Shown in pieces: positions 34,810 through 43,073 of a DNA stretch of 58,823 nucleotides (positions are counted from its first letter, which is position 1; every line of letters starts with the position of its first letter). The notes below the pieces were generated by a model that saw nothing but the letters and a program-made list of their open reading frames with translations, had not been told where the DNA came from and made no database searches. The DNA comes from Fibrobacter sp. (lineage in GTDB: Bacteria; Fibrobacterota; Fibrobacteria; Fibrobacterales; Fibrobacteraceae), in the NCBI RefSeq assembly GCF_017545445.1, contig NZ_JAFWOM010000132.1, positions 1 to 58,823 of the forward strand. The letters are read 5' to 3'. Position numbers and translations under genes: made by a program.

Positions 34810-36141
34810 ATGAACAAGAAATTGCCTTTTATCGCGCTTGCTTTTTTGTTGGGTATGTCTCAATCTTGGGCCGTTGACCCCCGTATTGAACAAGGTGCAC
34901 GTTTTGAGGCTAAGGGCCAGTACGAAAAAGCCCTTGGCGAATACCGTGCCATGCTTGCCGAAAATAAGAAGAATACCGAAGCTTACATGGCTGCCGGTAA
35001 TGTCCGCATGAAGATGAAAGATTATAAGGGTGCTGTGGCGAATTACCGTTTGGCTTACCAGTATAATCCGAGTTTGACAGCCGCTTATGAAGGTGCCGCT
35101 AAGGCTTTCGAAGCGATGGGACAGCATGCCAAGGCCGATGCCGAACGTGCGAAGATGAAAGGCGGAAAGGCTTCAACAGCAACTGCTAAGATCGAGACAG
35201 CAAAGGCTGAACCAGCTAAGACGGAAACAAAAACCGCCGCTGCCGCTCCTGCGAAGGCTGCTCAACCGGCAACTCCTGCGAAAGCCGAAACGCCTAAAAC
35301 TCAGCCTGCATCTCCGGTTGCGCAGAATACTGCAACTGCGGACGCTTCTGAAGATCCGTTCGAAAAAGGCAAGGCTTTGCTTGCTGCAGGCCGCTATGCC
35401 GAAGCCGCTCCACTTTGGAGAACCGTGCTTTCGAAGAGACCTGGCGATGCCGGTGCGTACTTCTATGCTGGCGTAACCCGTTATGAAATGGGAGAATACG
35501 ACAAGGCAGAGTTCAACCTGAAGAAGGGACTTTCGTATAAAGAACGCGGCAACGACGCCAATTACTATTTGGCAAAGATTAACCAGAAAGGCAAACGTCT
35601 GGATCAAGAAAAGAAGTATTTGTCCGCTTACTTGAAGAAGGCGGCTCCTGATGCGAAGTTCCGCAAGGCCGCAGAAGACCGCATGGCTGAAATCAACGCG
35701 GTCGCTAATGCCGCTGCCGAAGAAAAGGCGGCGAAGGAAGCCGAAGCTAAAGCCTTAAGGGAAGCGCAGAAGACGGGGAACGACAAGGCGAAGTCCGCTG
35801 AAATTGCGACGAAACCGCAGAATGAAGTTGTCTCTCCGACGGCGGCGAATTCCATCGCGAATGCGAACGCTTTGTTTGCGGATGGCTACAATGAAGCGGC
35901 TCTCCAGATGTACAAGGCGTTGCTCGAAAACGAAATTACGTCGGACGAACGTTACTTTGCTTTGCTCCAGATGGGCAACATCTATCGCGAAATGCGTGAT
36001 TTCCACAGTGCGGTGAACCGCTATCGTGAAGTTGTTCGTGGTTTCCCAGATTCCGATTGGGCTGCCGAAGCTGAACGTGCTATTGAAGATGCCGTGTGGC
36101 TTGAAAAGCACGCTAGTGAGCTTCCGCGCAATAAGCGATAG
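34810..36141 (+). CDS. Periplasmic tetratricopeptide-repeat protein
   Basis: A 443-residue exported protein: signal peptide (about 1-22, LPFIALAFLLGMSQSWA), a TPR block (about 25-115, with YEKALGEYRAMLAENKKNTEAYMAAGNV), an Ala/Lys/Pro/Thr-rich linker (about 120-185), a second TPR block (about 190-270), an Ala/Glu/Lys coiled-coil-like stretch (about 275-330) and a third TPR region (about 340-440). TPRs mediate protein-protein contacts; it resembles periplasmic or outer-membrane assembly and tol-pal type helper proteins, without a specific match. Start at 34810 is chosen because it gives a proper signal peptide. Confidence 0.8.
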   Translation: MNKKLPFIALAFLLGMSQSWAVDPRIEQGARFEAKGQYEKALGEYRAMLAENKKNTEAYMAAGNVRMKMKDYKGAVANYRLAYQYNPSLTAAYEGAAKAFEAMGQHAKADAERAKMKGGKASTATAKIETAKAEPAKTETKTAAAAPAKAAQPATPAKAETPKTQPASPVAQNTATADASEDPFEKGKALLAAGRYAEAAPLWRTVLSKRPGDAGAYFYAGVTRYEMGEYDKAEFNLKKGLSYKERGNDANYYLAKINQKGKRLDQEKKYLSAYLKKAAPDAKFRKAAEDRMAEINAVANAAAEEKAAKEAEAKALREAQKTGNDKAKSAEIATKPQNEVVSPTAANSIANANALFADGYNEAALQMYKALLENEITSDERYFALLQMGNIYREMRDFHSAVNRYREVVRGFPDSDWAAEAERAIEDAVWLEKHASELPRNKR

Positions 36142-36519
36142 ACTAGTTATTAGTTGTTAGTCTATAGTCATTGGTCAATGGTCGTTAGTCAATAGTCATT
36201 AATTTTTAGTTTGTTGTAGCTTGCTGTGTGTGTTGTCATGCCGGACTTGATCCGGCATCAGTTGCTTATAGAGAGATGGCTTGCCTCGGCACTGTGGCTG
36301 GGGGCGGCTTTTTACGAGAATTCTCTTTTGTCGTTAACTGTAAAATCAATGATTTATGTTGTGAAAAATTAGGATGACGTTTTGCAACGGTCATTCTGGA
36401 GCCAACGGCGTAGAGTCCTTTTTTTTTGTGTGTAAAGAAAAGTAAATGTTTGTAACAAATTGTTGACAAAGTATATATATTAAGTTGCATGACTATAACC
36501 CCTATTACAAATCCATACG
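36142..36519. other. Intergenic region with heptad array, hairpin and promoter-like DNA
   Basis: No gene is visible in this 378-bp gap. 36144-36206 holds a heptad array. 36235-36258 is a GTCAT-type hairpin with arms ATGCCGGA/TCCGGCAT. 36370-36430 has remnants of the GTCAT family (GGATGACG, GTCATTCTGGA). 36463-36481 contains TTGACA and TATATATATT too close together (7 bp) to form one standard promoter. Confidence 0.7.
36144..36206 (+). repeat. TAG-heptad array after the TPR gene
   Basis: After the stop TAG (36139-36141) and two bases: TAGTTAT, TAGTTGT, TAGTCTA, TAGTCAT, TGGTCAA, TGGTCGT, TAGTCAA, TAGTCAT, TAATTTT. This is the clearest example of stop codons repeated every seven bases in the window. 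Confidence 0.9.
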
Positions 36520-36930
36520 ATGAAGAAGATGGATGCCGTTGTTGGGCGATTGCCATATGCAATTGTTTTGCTTCTTTTAAAATTATCATGGTCGAAGCTA
36601 GTGGCAAACTCTATTTTGATGAAGGCGAATTTTCAGTGGAATGCTGCTACCGAAAATGAAGAAAAAACTATCATAGCGAATGGTTTTAAGTTATATTATT
36701 ACGGTAGCGATCGGTTTTTTGTTCATGGTGCGTGGGCAGGGACAATTATAGCTCCTAATGCTCAGTTGGTGCTGGGACAAACGCACAATAAAGAATTATA
36801 CGGTCAGTTTTATGGAAGGGGCGTTGTTGTGCACCAGTATTCCAAGGTTTACCGAGTTCCATTCAACCCGCAAAAATCAACTACATTTAACACGCAACTT
36901 GATGTAGCTTGGTTAGGAGTGCTAAAATGA
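36520..36930 (+). CDS. Small protein resembling the end of a larger surface protein
   Basis: A 136-residue product with a hydrophobic segment near the N terminus (YAIVLLLLKLSW) that may be a poor signal peptide. The rest (GFKLYYYGSDRFFVHGAWAG, then TIIAPNAQLVLGQTH and YGQFYGRGVVVHQYSKVYRVPFNP) looks like the last turns of a beta-helix or anchor domain rather than a whole protein. I suspect it is a remnant or minimal version of a larger secreted protein. Its TGA overlaps the ATG of the next gene, so they form an operon. Confidence 0.6.
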   Translation: MKKMDAVVGRLPYAIVLLLLKLSWSKLVANSILMKANFQWNAATENEEKTIIANGFKLYYYGSDRFFVHGAWAGTIIAPNAQLVLGQTHNKELYGQFYGRGVVVHQYSKVYRVPFNPQKSTTFNTQLDVAWLGVLK

Positions 36931-37673
36931 AAAAGACGTTGATTCCGTTGCTTGCGTTGGCCGTAATGGTTTGGGCTGAGGTCAAAATCGAAATGGCCGT
37001 TCGTGTAGAAAAAATGCCTGAAACGTTATTTGATTTTTATAATTGGGATGAAAATTGTGGTGATTTTGGTTGTTGGGGGGAGAATCGAACTGTATGCTCG
37101 ACAGATCTTGATTCGAATATTTTGTATGGTTGCCCATATGAAGGGGAGACTATTGAATTCTATGTTTTTACGGGTGCAACTCATTCATGGAGAGATGTTT
37201 TTGAGAATCAATTAAAACGTTATAGAAAATGTGCTAAGGGAACTGCCAACGATTCTACGTACAATGCTGTAATTACTGAAATTGAATCTGTACTAGTTTC
37301 CGAGATTGAAAAAGAATCACAAAGTAATAACAAGTACTCTAAACAGATTATTTATGATTATGCCTTTAGGACAATAATGGGTCATATTGATGGACCTGGC
37401 CCTGTCTTTGAATTTTATGATTACGCAATGGACTCCGTCAAAGTTCGCAATGCCGCCATTTCAAGCATTGTTCCGGCCAAATACAAACTCGAAACAATCC
37501 GCGTGCAGAATCATCGTTTGACAATTTCCCCAAAATTGTTTGGTCGCGATTTTGTACTGTTTGATGTCAACGGTCACGAACTGCGTCGTGGAACGCTGCA
37601 AAACAACATGCAACTCCCCGCGTACCCAACGGTTATAAAAATCCAAGGCCTTGGAACTCGGTTGTTGAAGTAG
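36927..37673 (+). CDS. Secreted protein of unknown function with sorting-like C-terminus
   Basis: A 248-residue protein with a clean signal peptide (MKKTLIPLLALAVMVWA). Four or more Cys lie in the first 110 residues and the C-terminal 50 residues (LTISPKLFGRDFVLFDVNG, then HELRRGTLQNNMQLPAY) resemble the end of the protein at 98-883. No enzymatic motif is visible. It is coupled to the preceding small gene by an ATGA overlap, and its stop codon is the first unit of a heptad array. Confidence 0.72.
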   Translation: MKKTLIPLLALAVMVWAEVKIEMAVRVEKMPETLFDFYNWDENCGDFGCWGENRTVCSTDLDSNILYGCPYEGETIEFYVFTGATHSWRDVFENQLKRYRKCAKGTANDSTYNAVITEIESVLVSEIEKESQSNNKYSKQIIYDYAFRTIMGHIDGPGPVFEFYDYAMDSVKVRNAAISSIVPAKYKLETIRVQNHRLTISPKLFGRDFVLFDVNGHELRRGTLQNNMQLPAYPTVIKIQGLGTRLLK

Positions 37674-37704
37674 GAAATAGAATCTAGAGGTTAGTGATTA
37701 GAGA
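37671..37704 (+). repeat. TAG-heptad array in register with a stop codon
   Basis: The gene's own TAG starts the series: TAGGAAA, TAGAATC, TAGAGGT, TAGTGAT, TAGAGAA. The seven-base register is unbroken. Confidence 0.88.
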
Positions 37705-37706
37705 AG

Positions 37707-37727
37707 ATCCTCGATCAGGTCGAGGAT
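37707..37727. repeat. Perfect 8-bp hairpin between convergent genes
   Basis: ATCCTCGA and TCGAGGAT flank TCAGG. It looks like the short GATC-type variant of the intergenic palindromes and may end transcription in either direction. Confidence 0.6.
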
Positions 37728-37750
37728 GGCGTTTTGCTTTTGTTATTCGT

Positions 37751-39280
37751 CTAGTCCGCAAGCTTTCGGTCGCTTTTGACTTTAGCGAGATATTTTTGAT
37801 AAATTTTGTTGTAAATCTCGTGCGTCTCGGAATCAGGTTTGTATGTATTTGCGACTTCGATGTAGTCGTGAATATCCTCGAACTTGAGCTTTCCAAGACC
37901 GATGGCGGCAATGGCGGATGCTCCTAATGCACCGACGTATTGCGGGTGCTTCACGACTTCGATGGTGTGACCGGTGATGTCTGCGAGAATTTGTCCTAAA
38001 ACGTTTATTCTAGCAAGCCCACCGGCAAAGCGGATTGTGTCAGATATTTTGCATTTTTTTGCTTGGCTTTCGAGCATCCAACGGAAATGGAAGCAGATAC
38101 CTTCGACTACGGCTCGCAGTAAGTCCCCTTTATCGGTTTCGAGATTGATGCCGGAAAGAGAACTGCGGATGTCGCCGTTTTCAAATGGCGTTTTGCACCC
38201 ATGCAAGAACGGCGTGAACAAGATCCCTCGGGAACCTGGCGACGCTTTAGAGATCAGCGAAGCGCATTCTTCATAGCTGTATTCCGTTTCATCCATTTTG
38301 CCAATGAGATGCCTAGCCCAGGCGAAACATTTTCCAGCAGTTTCCAGTTCACCGTAAAAATATTTTTGTGACGGATTTGGCCCTTTGATGGAAATCATCA
38401 TGATGTCGGAAAATTGCATTTCGCGATGGACTACGGTGCAGACCGAACCCGATGTTCCGCAGTAAATGCCGGTCATGTTCTTTTTGGTGTTGCCGCAGCC
38501 AATAGCAACCATGGATACGTCACCGGCGCCTGCAATGACGGGAGTCCCTTCGCTTAAACCTAATTGTTCAGCGACTTCTGCGGAAAGGTGCCCTATGATA
38601 TCGGTGCATTTGACGATTTCTGGCAAATGGCTTTTGTCAATGCCATAAGCTTTTGCCATTTCAAAACTCCATCCGGAGTGGTCTTCACGGCAATCGTTGA
38701 GCGCTGAGCAAAATGCGGAATCCTCGGTGCGGACAAACCGTCCAGTCGTCTTGTAGAGCATGTAATCGCCGACATCAAGAAAATAACGGACTTTTGCAAA
38801 AATTTCAGGTTCGTTGTTTTGAACCCATTTGTATTTCCAAATGGGATGATAGGTTCCGACGGGTACCATTTTTGTATGGTGTATGGCCTTCAAGAGTTTC
38901 CAAATGTTAAGCCCGTGGATGCGAAGTCCCGTGTCGAAATATTCCTTGAATTCCTTGTCTGCACGCCTGTCGAGGAATGTCATGGGCGGTCGGACGACGT
39001 TGCCGTTTTCATCGACGAGGACAGTTCCGCTTAATTGCGAACAGAAACTGATGCCATTGATTTGGTCGCTTGAAATACTGTAGTTCTTGAGGAGTTCTTT
39101 TGTGCTGCGGCAAATCGTGTCCCACCATTCATCGGCGTTCTGTTCGTTGCCTCTGCGGTCTTCTGTCGCTGTATTGTGGGTCCCTACGACAGTGGCTCCC
39201 ACGAACTCGATTTTGTCCGTGACATTGGTGAGAGTCGTTTTTATAAAGGACGTACCTATATCATATGTCATTAAATACAT
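37751..39280 (-). CDS. FGGY-family carbohydrate kinase
   Basis: A 509-residue sugar kinase of the FGGY family (xylulokinase, gluconokinase, glycerol kinase group). It has the N-terminal phosphate loop TYDIGTSFIKTTLTN, the signature region around GCGNTKKNMTGIYCGTSGS, the substrate-region Asp in AGAGDVSMVAIG, and the C-terminal FAGGLARINVLGQILADITG motif. Overall it looks nearest to xylulokinases, which phosphorylate D-xylulose, but the substrate cannot be fixed from sequence alone. AAGGG about 8 nt before the ATG at 39280 favours this start over the frame's upstream ATG. No sugar-isomerase or transporter neighbour. Confidence 0.85.
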   Translation of the reverse strand: MYLMTYDIGTSFIKTTLTNVTDKIEFVGATVVGTHNTATEDRRGNEQNADEWWDTICRSTKELLKNYSISSDQINGISFCSQLSGTVLVDENGNVVRPPMTFLDRRADKEFKEYFDTGLRIHGLNIWKLLKAIHHTKMVPVGTYHPIWKYKWVQNNEPEIFAKVRYFLDVGDYMLYKTTGRFVRTEDSAFCSALNDCREDHSGWSFEMAKAYGIDKSHLPEIVKCTDIIGHLSAEVAEQLGLSEGTPVIAGAGDVSMVAIGCGNTKKNMTGIYCGTSGSVCTVVHREMQFSDIMMISIKGPNPSQKYFYGELETAGKCFAWARHLIGKMDETEYSYEECASLISKASPGSRGILFTPFLHGCKTPFENGDIRSSLSGINLETDKGDLLRAVVEGICFHFRWMLESQAKKCKISDTIRFAGGLARINVLGQILADITGHTIEVVKHPQYVGALGASAIAAIGLGKLKFEDIHDYIEVANTYKPDSETHEIYNKIYQKYLAKVKSDRKLAD

Positions 39281-39408
39281 TTTATCATCCCTTATAAAAC
39301 AGTCCACTTTTCTTGTTCGTTCAATAGAATTATATAAAAAAATATGGAAAAAGTGTTACTAAAAAATATTTTTTTAGTAACAAAAATAACTTTTTGAGGG
39401 CGGTTATG

Positions 39409-39606
39409 AGGTATGAGGTCGGCACGTTGTGCCTGTGGGCACGCTTCGCTTTGACGCCTTCGGCGTCCGCGGCTGCACTCGGTCATAGAAAATGCAAGCA
39501 TTTTCTGCGACGCTCGTTTTGCACGCTTTTGTGGTCGCTCGTAAACTCACTTTGAGTAAAGCCCATACCCCAGAGGGCCATAGGCCCGTGCCCATACCTC
39601 ATACCT
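39409..39606. mobile_element. MITE-like element built of small hairpins
   Basis: Perfect 11-bp terminal inverted repeats, AGGTATGAGGT (39409-39419) and ACCTCATACCT (39596-39606), bound a 198-bp non-coding segment. It is full of short palindromes: GACGCC/GGCGTC (about 39452), the 20-nt hairpin at 39487-39506 and GGCC/GGCC near 39577. No transposase and no clear target duplication were seen, so mobility is only inferred. Confidence 0.55.
39474..39525 (-). repeat. Variable-stem hairpin element, copy 3
   Basis: ACTCGGTCAT, then a perfect 9-bp stem AGAAAATGC/GCATTTTCT, then GCGACGCTCGT. Flanks match the two copies at 46596-46740 read on the opposite strand; the stem sequence does not. Confidence 0.8.
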
Positions 39607-39607
39607 T

Positions 39608-39643
39608 CACTGGATCCTTCGTCCCGGCGGTCCTCAGGATGAC
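39608..39643 (-). repeat. Partial GTCAT element
   Basis: Read on the minus strand it starts GTCATCCTGAGG and ends at GGATCCAGTG, i.e. the left half of the family. Confidence 0.75.
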
Positions 39644-39649
39644 ACCATC

Positions 39650-39716
39650 CTTCCAACTTCCTACTGCCTACCGCCTACTGTTTACTAATCACTAACCACT
39701 AACCACCAACCACTAG
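39650..39716 (-). repeat. TAG-heptad array after the rlmI-like gene
   Basis: On the minus strand just past the stop: TAGTGGT, TGGTGGT, TAGTGGT, TAGTGAT, TAGTAAA, CAGTAGG, CGGTAGG, CAGTAGG. Confidence 0.88.
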
Positions 39717-39720
39717 TCTC

Positions 39721-40923
39721 TCACACCACCTGCACGAGCAGGCCTTTGAGGTATTGGCCTTCGGGGAAGGCGGTGTTCACGGGGTGGTCGGCGGGCTGTC
39801 CAAAGCGTTCGATGATTTGAACGCGGCGGTGGGCGTCGGCTGCGGCATCGGCGATGATTTTTTGGAACAGGTCCATTTCCATAAGGCCGGAACAGCTGAA
39901 AGTCGCGAGCATGCCGCCTTCGGCAAGGAGCTTCATGGCAAGCAGGTTGATGTCCTTGTAACCGCGGGCGCCTTTCTGCAAGTTGTCCTTGCTTTCGACG
40001 AACTTTGGCGGGTCGAGCACGATAAAGTCGAACGTTTCCGCTTTGTCGCGGCACTTGCGCAGGTATTGGAATACGTCGGCTTCGACATGCGTTGCGTGTG
40101 CTGTGCTTAGTTTGTTCCGCATGATGCCTTCCTTGGCGAGCTTGAGAGCGTCCTTGGAAACATCGACTTGATAAACCTTTTCGCAACCGCCACGGAGGGC
40201 GTAAAGACCGAATCCGCCGGTGTAGCAGAAGCAGTTGAGCACTTTTTTGCCCTTGGAGAGTTCGCCTACGCGACGGCGTGCATCGCGCTGGTCGAGGTAG
40301 TAGCCCGTCTTGTGGCCGTTCCTCACGTCGATGGGGAACAGTATGCCGTTTTCGTCGATGATGACCGGTTCGTCGGGAACTTCGCCAAAGACGGTCCCAG
40401 TGCGCAGCGGGAGACCCTCTTTTTTGCGGACTTCGGAATCGCAGCGTTCGTAAATGCCTCGGCAATGCGTCTTTTCGGCCAAGAGTTCGTAGATGTCCTT
40501 GCGGTTGACTTCTGCCCCTGCAGCGAGAATTTCTACGGAGTAGATGTCCGCGTACTTGTCGATGATGCAACCGGGAATTCCGTCGTTTTCCGCGTTAATC
40601 AGGCGGAATGCGCTATTCTTGTCTTCGATGTCGAAACCACGGCTCTTGCGGGCGGCGATGGCGCGGTCGAGAATGTCGCTAAAGAAGTCGCGGTCAATCT
40701 TTATGTTTTTTCCTTCGCTTCCAAACGTCCAGAATCGGCCACGGATTTGCGATTTGGGCGAGTAAGCGGCAAGTCCCAGAAAATCGCTATGGTAGCTATA
40801 GACTTCGACAACATCACCGAGTTCGGGGTCGCCGATAACTTCGTCAATGGCTCCGCTAAAAATCCACGGATGGTAACGGAGAGCGGATTTTTCACGTCCG
40901 GCTTTAAGAGTTATTGCTTTCAT
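39721..40923 (-). CDS. rlmI: RlmI-like 23S rRNA (cytosine-5) methyltransferase
   Basis: A 400-residue class I SAM-dependent RNA methyltransferase. It has an N-terminal PUA-like domain (about 1-75, with HPWIFSGAI), the linker domain with GIYERCDSEVRKKEGL, and a Rossmann-fold domain with VLNCFCYTGGFGLYA (SAM loop), VDVSKDALKLAKEG, and the catalytic-motif strand FIVLDPPKF. The Cys in LATFSCSGLM fits the conserved catalytic region. In E. coli, RlmI methylates C1962 of 23S rRNA; the exact target here is inferred. A minus-strand TATAAT at 40952-40947 lies 23 bp before the ATG. Adjacent to repeat DNA on its 3' side. Confidence 0.88.
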   Translation of the reverse strand: MKAITLKAGREKSALRYHPWIFSGAIDEVIGDPELGDVVEVYSYHSDFLGLAAYSPKSQIRGRFWTFGSEGKNIKIDRDFFSDILDRAIAARKSRGFDIEDKNSAFRLINAENDGIPGCIIDKYADIYSVEILAAGAEVNRKDIYELLAEKTHCRGIYERCDSEVRKKEGLPLRTGTVFGEVPDEPVIIDENGILFPIDVRNGHKTGYYLDQRDARRRVGELSKGKKVLNCFCYTGGFGLYALRGGCEKVYQVDVSKDALKLAKEGIMRNKLSTAHATHVEADVFQYLRKCRDKAETFDFIVLDPPKFVESKDNLQKGARGYKDINLLAMKLLAEGGMLATFSCSGLMEMDLFQKIIADAAADAHRRVQIIERFGQPADHPVNTAFPEGQYLKGLLVQVV

Positions 40924-41076
40924 GGCGAAAAAATTAGAAAAATTTTATTATATTTCTTTTATTGTATATTTAGTTATTGTGGAAACGTAAGAAAAAACTC
41001 AATTTTGGTGGTTTATAGAGGGGATAAAGTGATTGTAAATTTCTTATTTGAAATTATAATTACTAGATTGAAATGC

Positions 41077-42642
41077 ATGTGCGGCAATCTTCATACGAGG
41101 ATTAATTTGAACGGACTGTGTGGAGTTGTCCTCCTTATTGTTGTGTCTTTGTTGTTTACCGCTTGCGATGAAAAGTCGAAGCAAACCCATAAAAAGAATA
41201 AAGGCTCAACTCAAAATGTTGTGGCAACGCAAATTTTTAATGGGTATGTCAAGGATGTTCGTGGTGGGGCGAGGTTAAGGTATTTGAACGGCATGCCTCG
41301 CAGTTTAAGTGTCGGTCAAAAAGTTTTTGAGGGAAATTTGCTTTTGACAGAGGCGGGTGCGTCGGTTGTTATATCGTCGTCCGAGGGGTCTGCTATTCGG
41401 ATTGACGGGAAGTCCGAGGTCGAACTGGATGCGAAAAAGCTTGAATCGTTGAAGCAAACATTTACGATTTCTCTCCATTATGGAAGATTGTTTTTTGATA
41501 TTCAGAAGCAGGCGGTCAGGGACGAATTTGAATTTCGAACGGAGAATGTCGTTTCTATAGCACGCAGTTCTGCCGGCTTTACCGAAAATGTCGATGGGCT
41601 GGAAGTATATTCTCTCAAGGAAGGGAAACTTGAGGTGTCGCTGAAGGATTCTGCTTTGGTGATCAAGAGTGGAGAAACTTTGCTTGCCAACGATAATGGC
41701 GTAAAGGTTTTGCCGCTTGCCGGGTCCGGATCTTTGATTCTGGCACGGGCTATTGAAACAATGGTGTCTAAAGCTGCCGTGTCGCAAGACATGCAGGTTT
41801 CCAAATTGAATTTGGACAAAATAGCAACTTTGATAAAGAAATTTGATGAAGCCTACAAGAAAAAATCGGACGGTTTTGTTAAGAAGAATCGCCAGCAGTT
41901 CAAACCGAAGATTTTGGTTGAATACATCGGAAAGCCTAGTGTTACGCTAGAGGCGTTGTTTGTTCCGGGGAGTTATGTCTCGGTATTGGGTATCCGCGAT
42001 ACGATTCCAGAAAGTGGAATTTACAGGCGTACGTTTGAGTGGGATGATTCCACGGCGTTTGGTCCGAAACGTTTTATTGTTACTTGTGGCAATGGAGATG
42101 TGGAATATACTTGCCATACGTGGAATACGAATTTTGTATCGGCGAAAATGGCTGAAATTTTGACAAAGGCGAACGAACGCAAATCGCAAGCCTTGAAAGA
42201 TTCTGTGCAACAGTTGCATAAACTCAAGCCTACGGTCATTATTGAAGGGCTGGGGCGCGAACGCATCCATGTATTGCCCGAAGAACGCGATATCCCGGCA
42301 ACGCTTCGCTTTAGCGTGGTTGGCTTGACTGGGGGCGATGTTAAGCAAATTAAGAAAATTATTATTAAGCGCAAAGGGGCTGTTGTCAAAACTATAAAAG
42401 CGGATGAAATAACGACAAACTCATTCAAGTTCCCGATCCGTCTCAAGCAGAACAGAATTGCTCATTTTGAAGTCGAAGTGACGCTGGTCAAAGGCAAGTC
42501 CATCAAAGCGAAGAAAGTTTACGAAACTTACTGTTATTTTGAAAATTACGAAGATGGCAAAAAGAGCAACCGTATCAATGACATGACTGCGGAAGAAGAG
42601 TACAAAAATGTGGTTTCAAAGCACTTGCTCAAGAACGAATAG
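41077..42642 (+). CDS. FecR-domain lipoprotein
   Basis: A 521-residue lipoprotein with a lipobox LLFTAC (Cys30). Residues about 50-215 match the FecR-type beta fold (LSVGQKVFEGNLLLTEAGASVVISSSEGSAIRI, SLHYGRLFFDI, VSIARSSAGFTENVDG). The rest is not recognised; it has Lys-rich helices (about 240-280) and two beta-rich regions with paired Cys. It lacks the sigma/anti-sigma and TonB-receptor partners of true Fec systems, so it may be a structural periplasmic protein. Start: ATG at 41077; a GTG at 41029 with an AGAGGGG Shine-Dalgarno is an alternative that would lengthen the signal region. A TATATT box lies at 40965-40970. Confidence 0.75.
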   Translation: MCGNLHTRINLNGLCGVVLLIVVSLLFTACDEKSKQTHKKNKGSTQNVVATQIFNGYVKDVRGGARLRYLNGMPRSLSVGQKVFEGNLLLTEAGASVVISSSEGSAIRIDGKSEVELDAKKLESLKQTFTISLHYGRLFFDIQKQAVRDEFEFRTENVVSIARSSAGFTENVDGLEVYSLKEGKLEVSLKDSALVIKSGETLLANDNGVKVLPLAGSGSLILARAIETMVSKAAVSQDMQVSKLNLDKIATLIKKFDEAYKKKSDGFVKKNRQQFKPKILVEYIGKPSVTLEALFVPGSYVSVLGIRDTIPESGIYRRTFEWDDSTAFGPKRFIVTCGNGDVEYTCHTWNTNFVSAKMAEILTKANERKSQALKDSVQQLHKLKPTVIIEGLGRERIHVLPEERDIPATLRFSVVGLTGGDVKQIKKIIIKRKGAVVKTIKADEITTNSFKFPIRLKQNRIAHFEVEVTLVKGKSIKAKKVYETYCYFENYEDGKKSNRINDMTAEEEYKNVVSKHLLKNE

Positions 42643-42668
42643 CTTTTTCAAAAGCTAAATTTGGGCGC

Positions 42669-43073
42669 ATGTTTGAATCGCTCTTTGACAAGTACCCGTT
42701 TTTCAGAAAAGTTCCAGCCATCCTCTGTATGGCGATTATCTTCAAAATTTCTTCGATGACTTCTGTGCAACTAGAAGATTTTCCGCATGTGTGGGACAAG
42801 CTTGCGCATACTTGCGAATATGCGACTTTGGCAGGATGTTTCTGCATGTGGTGGACTCGTAAGCAATGGTCCTCTAAGCCTTGGCTCAAGGTATTGATCG
42901 TTGCTCTCATTGCCCTTGCTTATGGATGCACGGACGAATACCACCAAAGCTTTGTGGAAGGTCGCGATTGCAGCGCCCTTGATTTGGTGGCAGACTTGAC
43001 TGGCGGTTTGATTGGCGGTTCGGTCTATGTTCTAGTCGTGTGGATTTTGAACAAATTTGATCCGCTGCCTTAA
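42669..43073 (+). CDS. VanZ-like membrane protein
   Basis: A 134-residue protein with three or four transmembrane helices and the VanZ-family signatures: the helix ending DKLAHTCEYATLAG, YGCTDEYHQSFVEGRDCSALDLVADLTGGLIGG. In VanZ the family is linked to low-level teicoplanin resistance; most relatives have no assigned function. It follows the FecR-like lipoprotein by 26 bp, probably in one operon, and its stop codon overlaps the convergent murB stop. Confidence 0.82.
   Translation: MFESLFDKYPFFRKVPAILCMAIIFKISSMTSVQLEDFPHVWDKLAHTCEYATLAGCFCMWWTRKQWSSKPWLKVLIVALIALAYGCTDEYHQSFVEGRDCSALDLVADLTGGLIGGSVYVLVVWILNKFDPLP

Larger units (their letters stand above)
39308..39720. other. Repeat island between rlmI-like and kinase genes
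   Basis: No gene is visible. It contains a 198-bp inverted-repeat element (39409-39606), a partial GTCAT element (39608-39643) and a heptad array (39650-39716). Confidence 0.8.

Noticed and set aside
40168..41076. Long N-terminal extension of the FecR-like lipoprotein
   Set aside because: The open frame runs antisense through the rlmI-like gene; the lipobox and start signals place the real start at 41077 or 41029.
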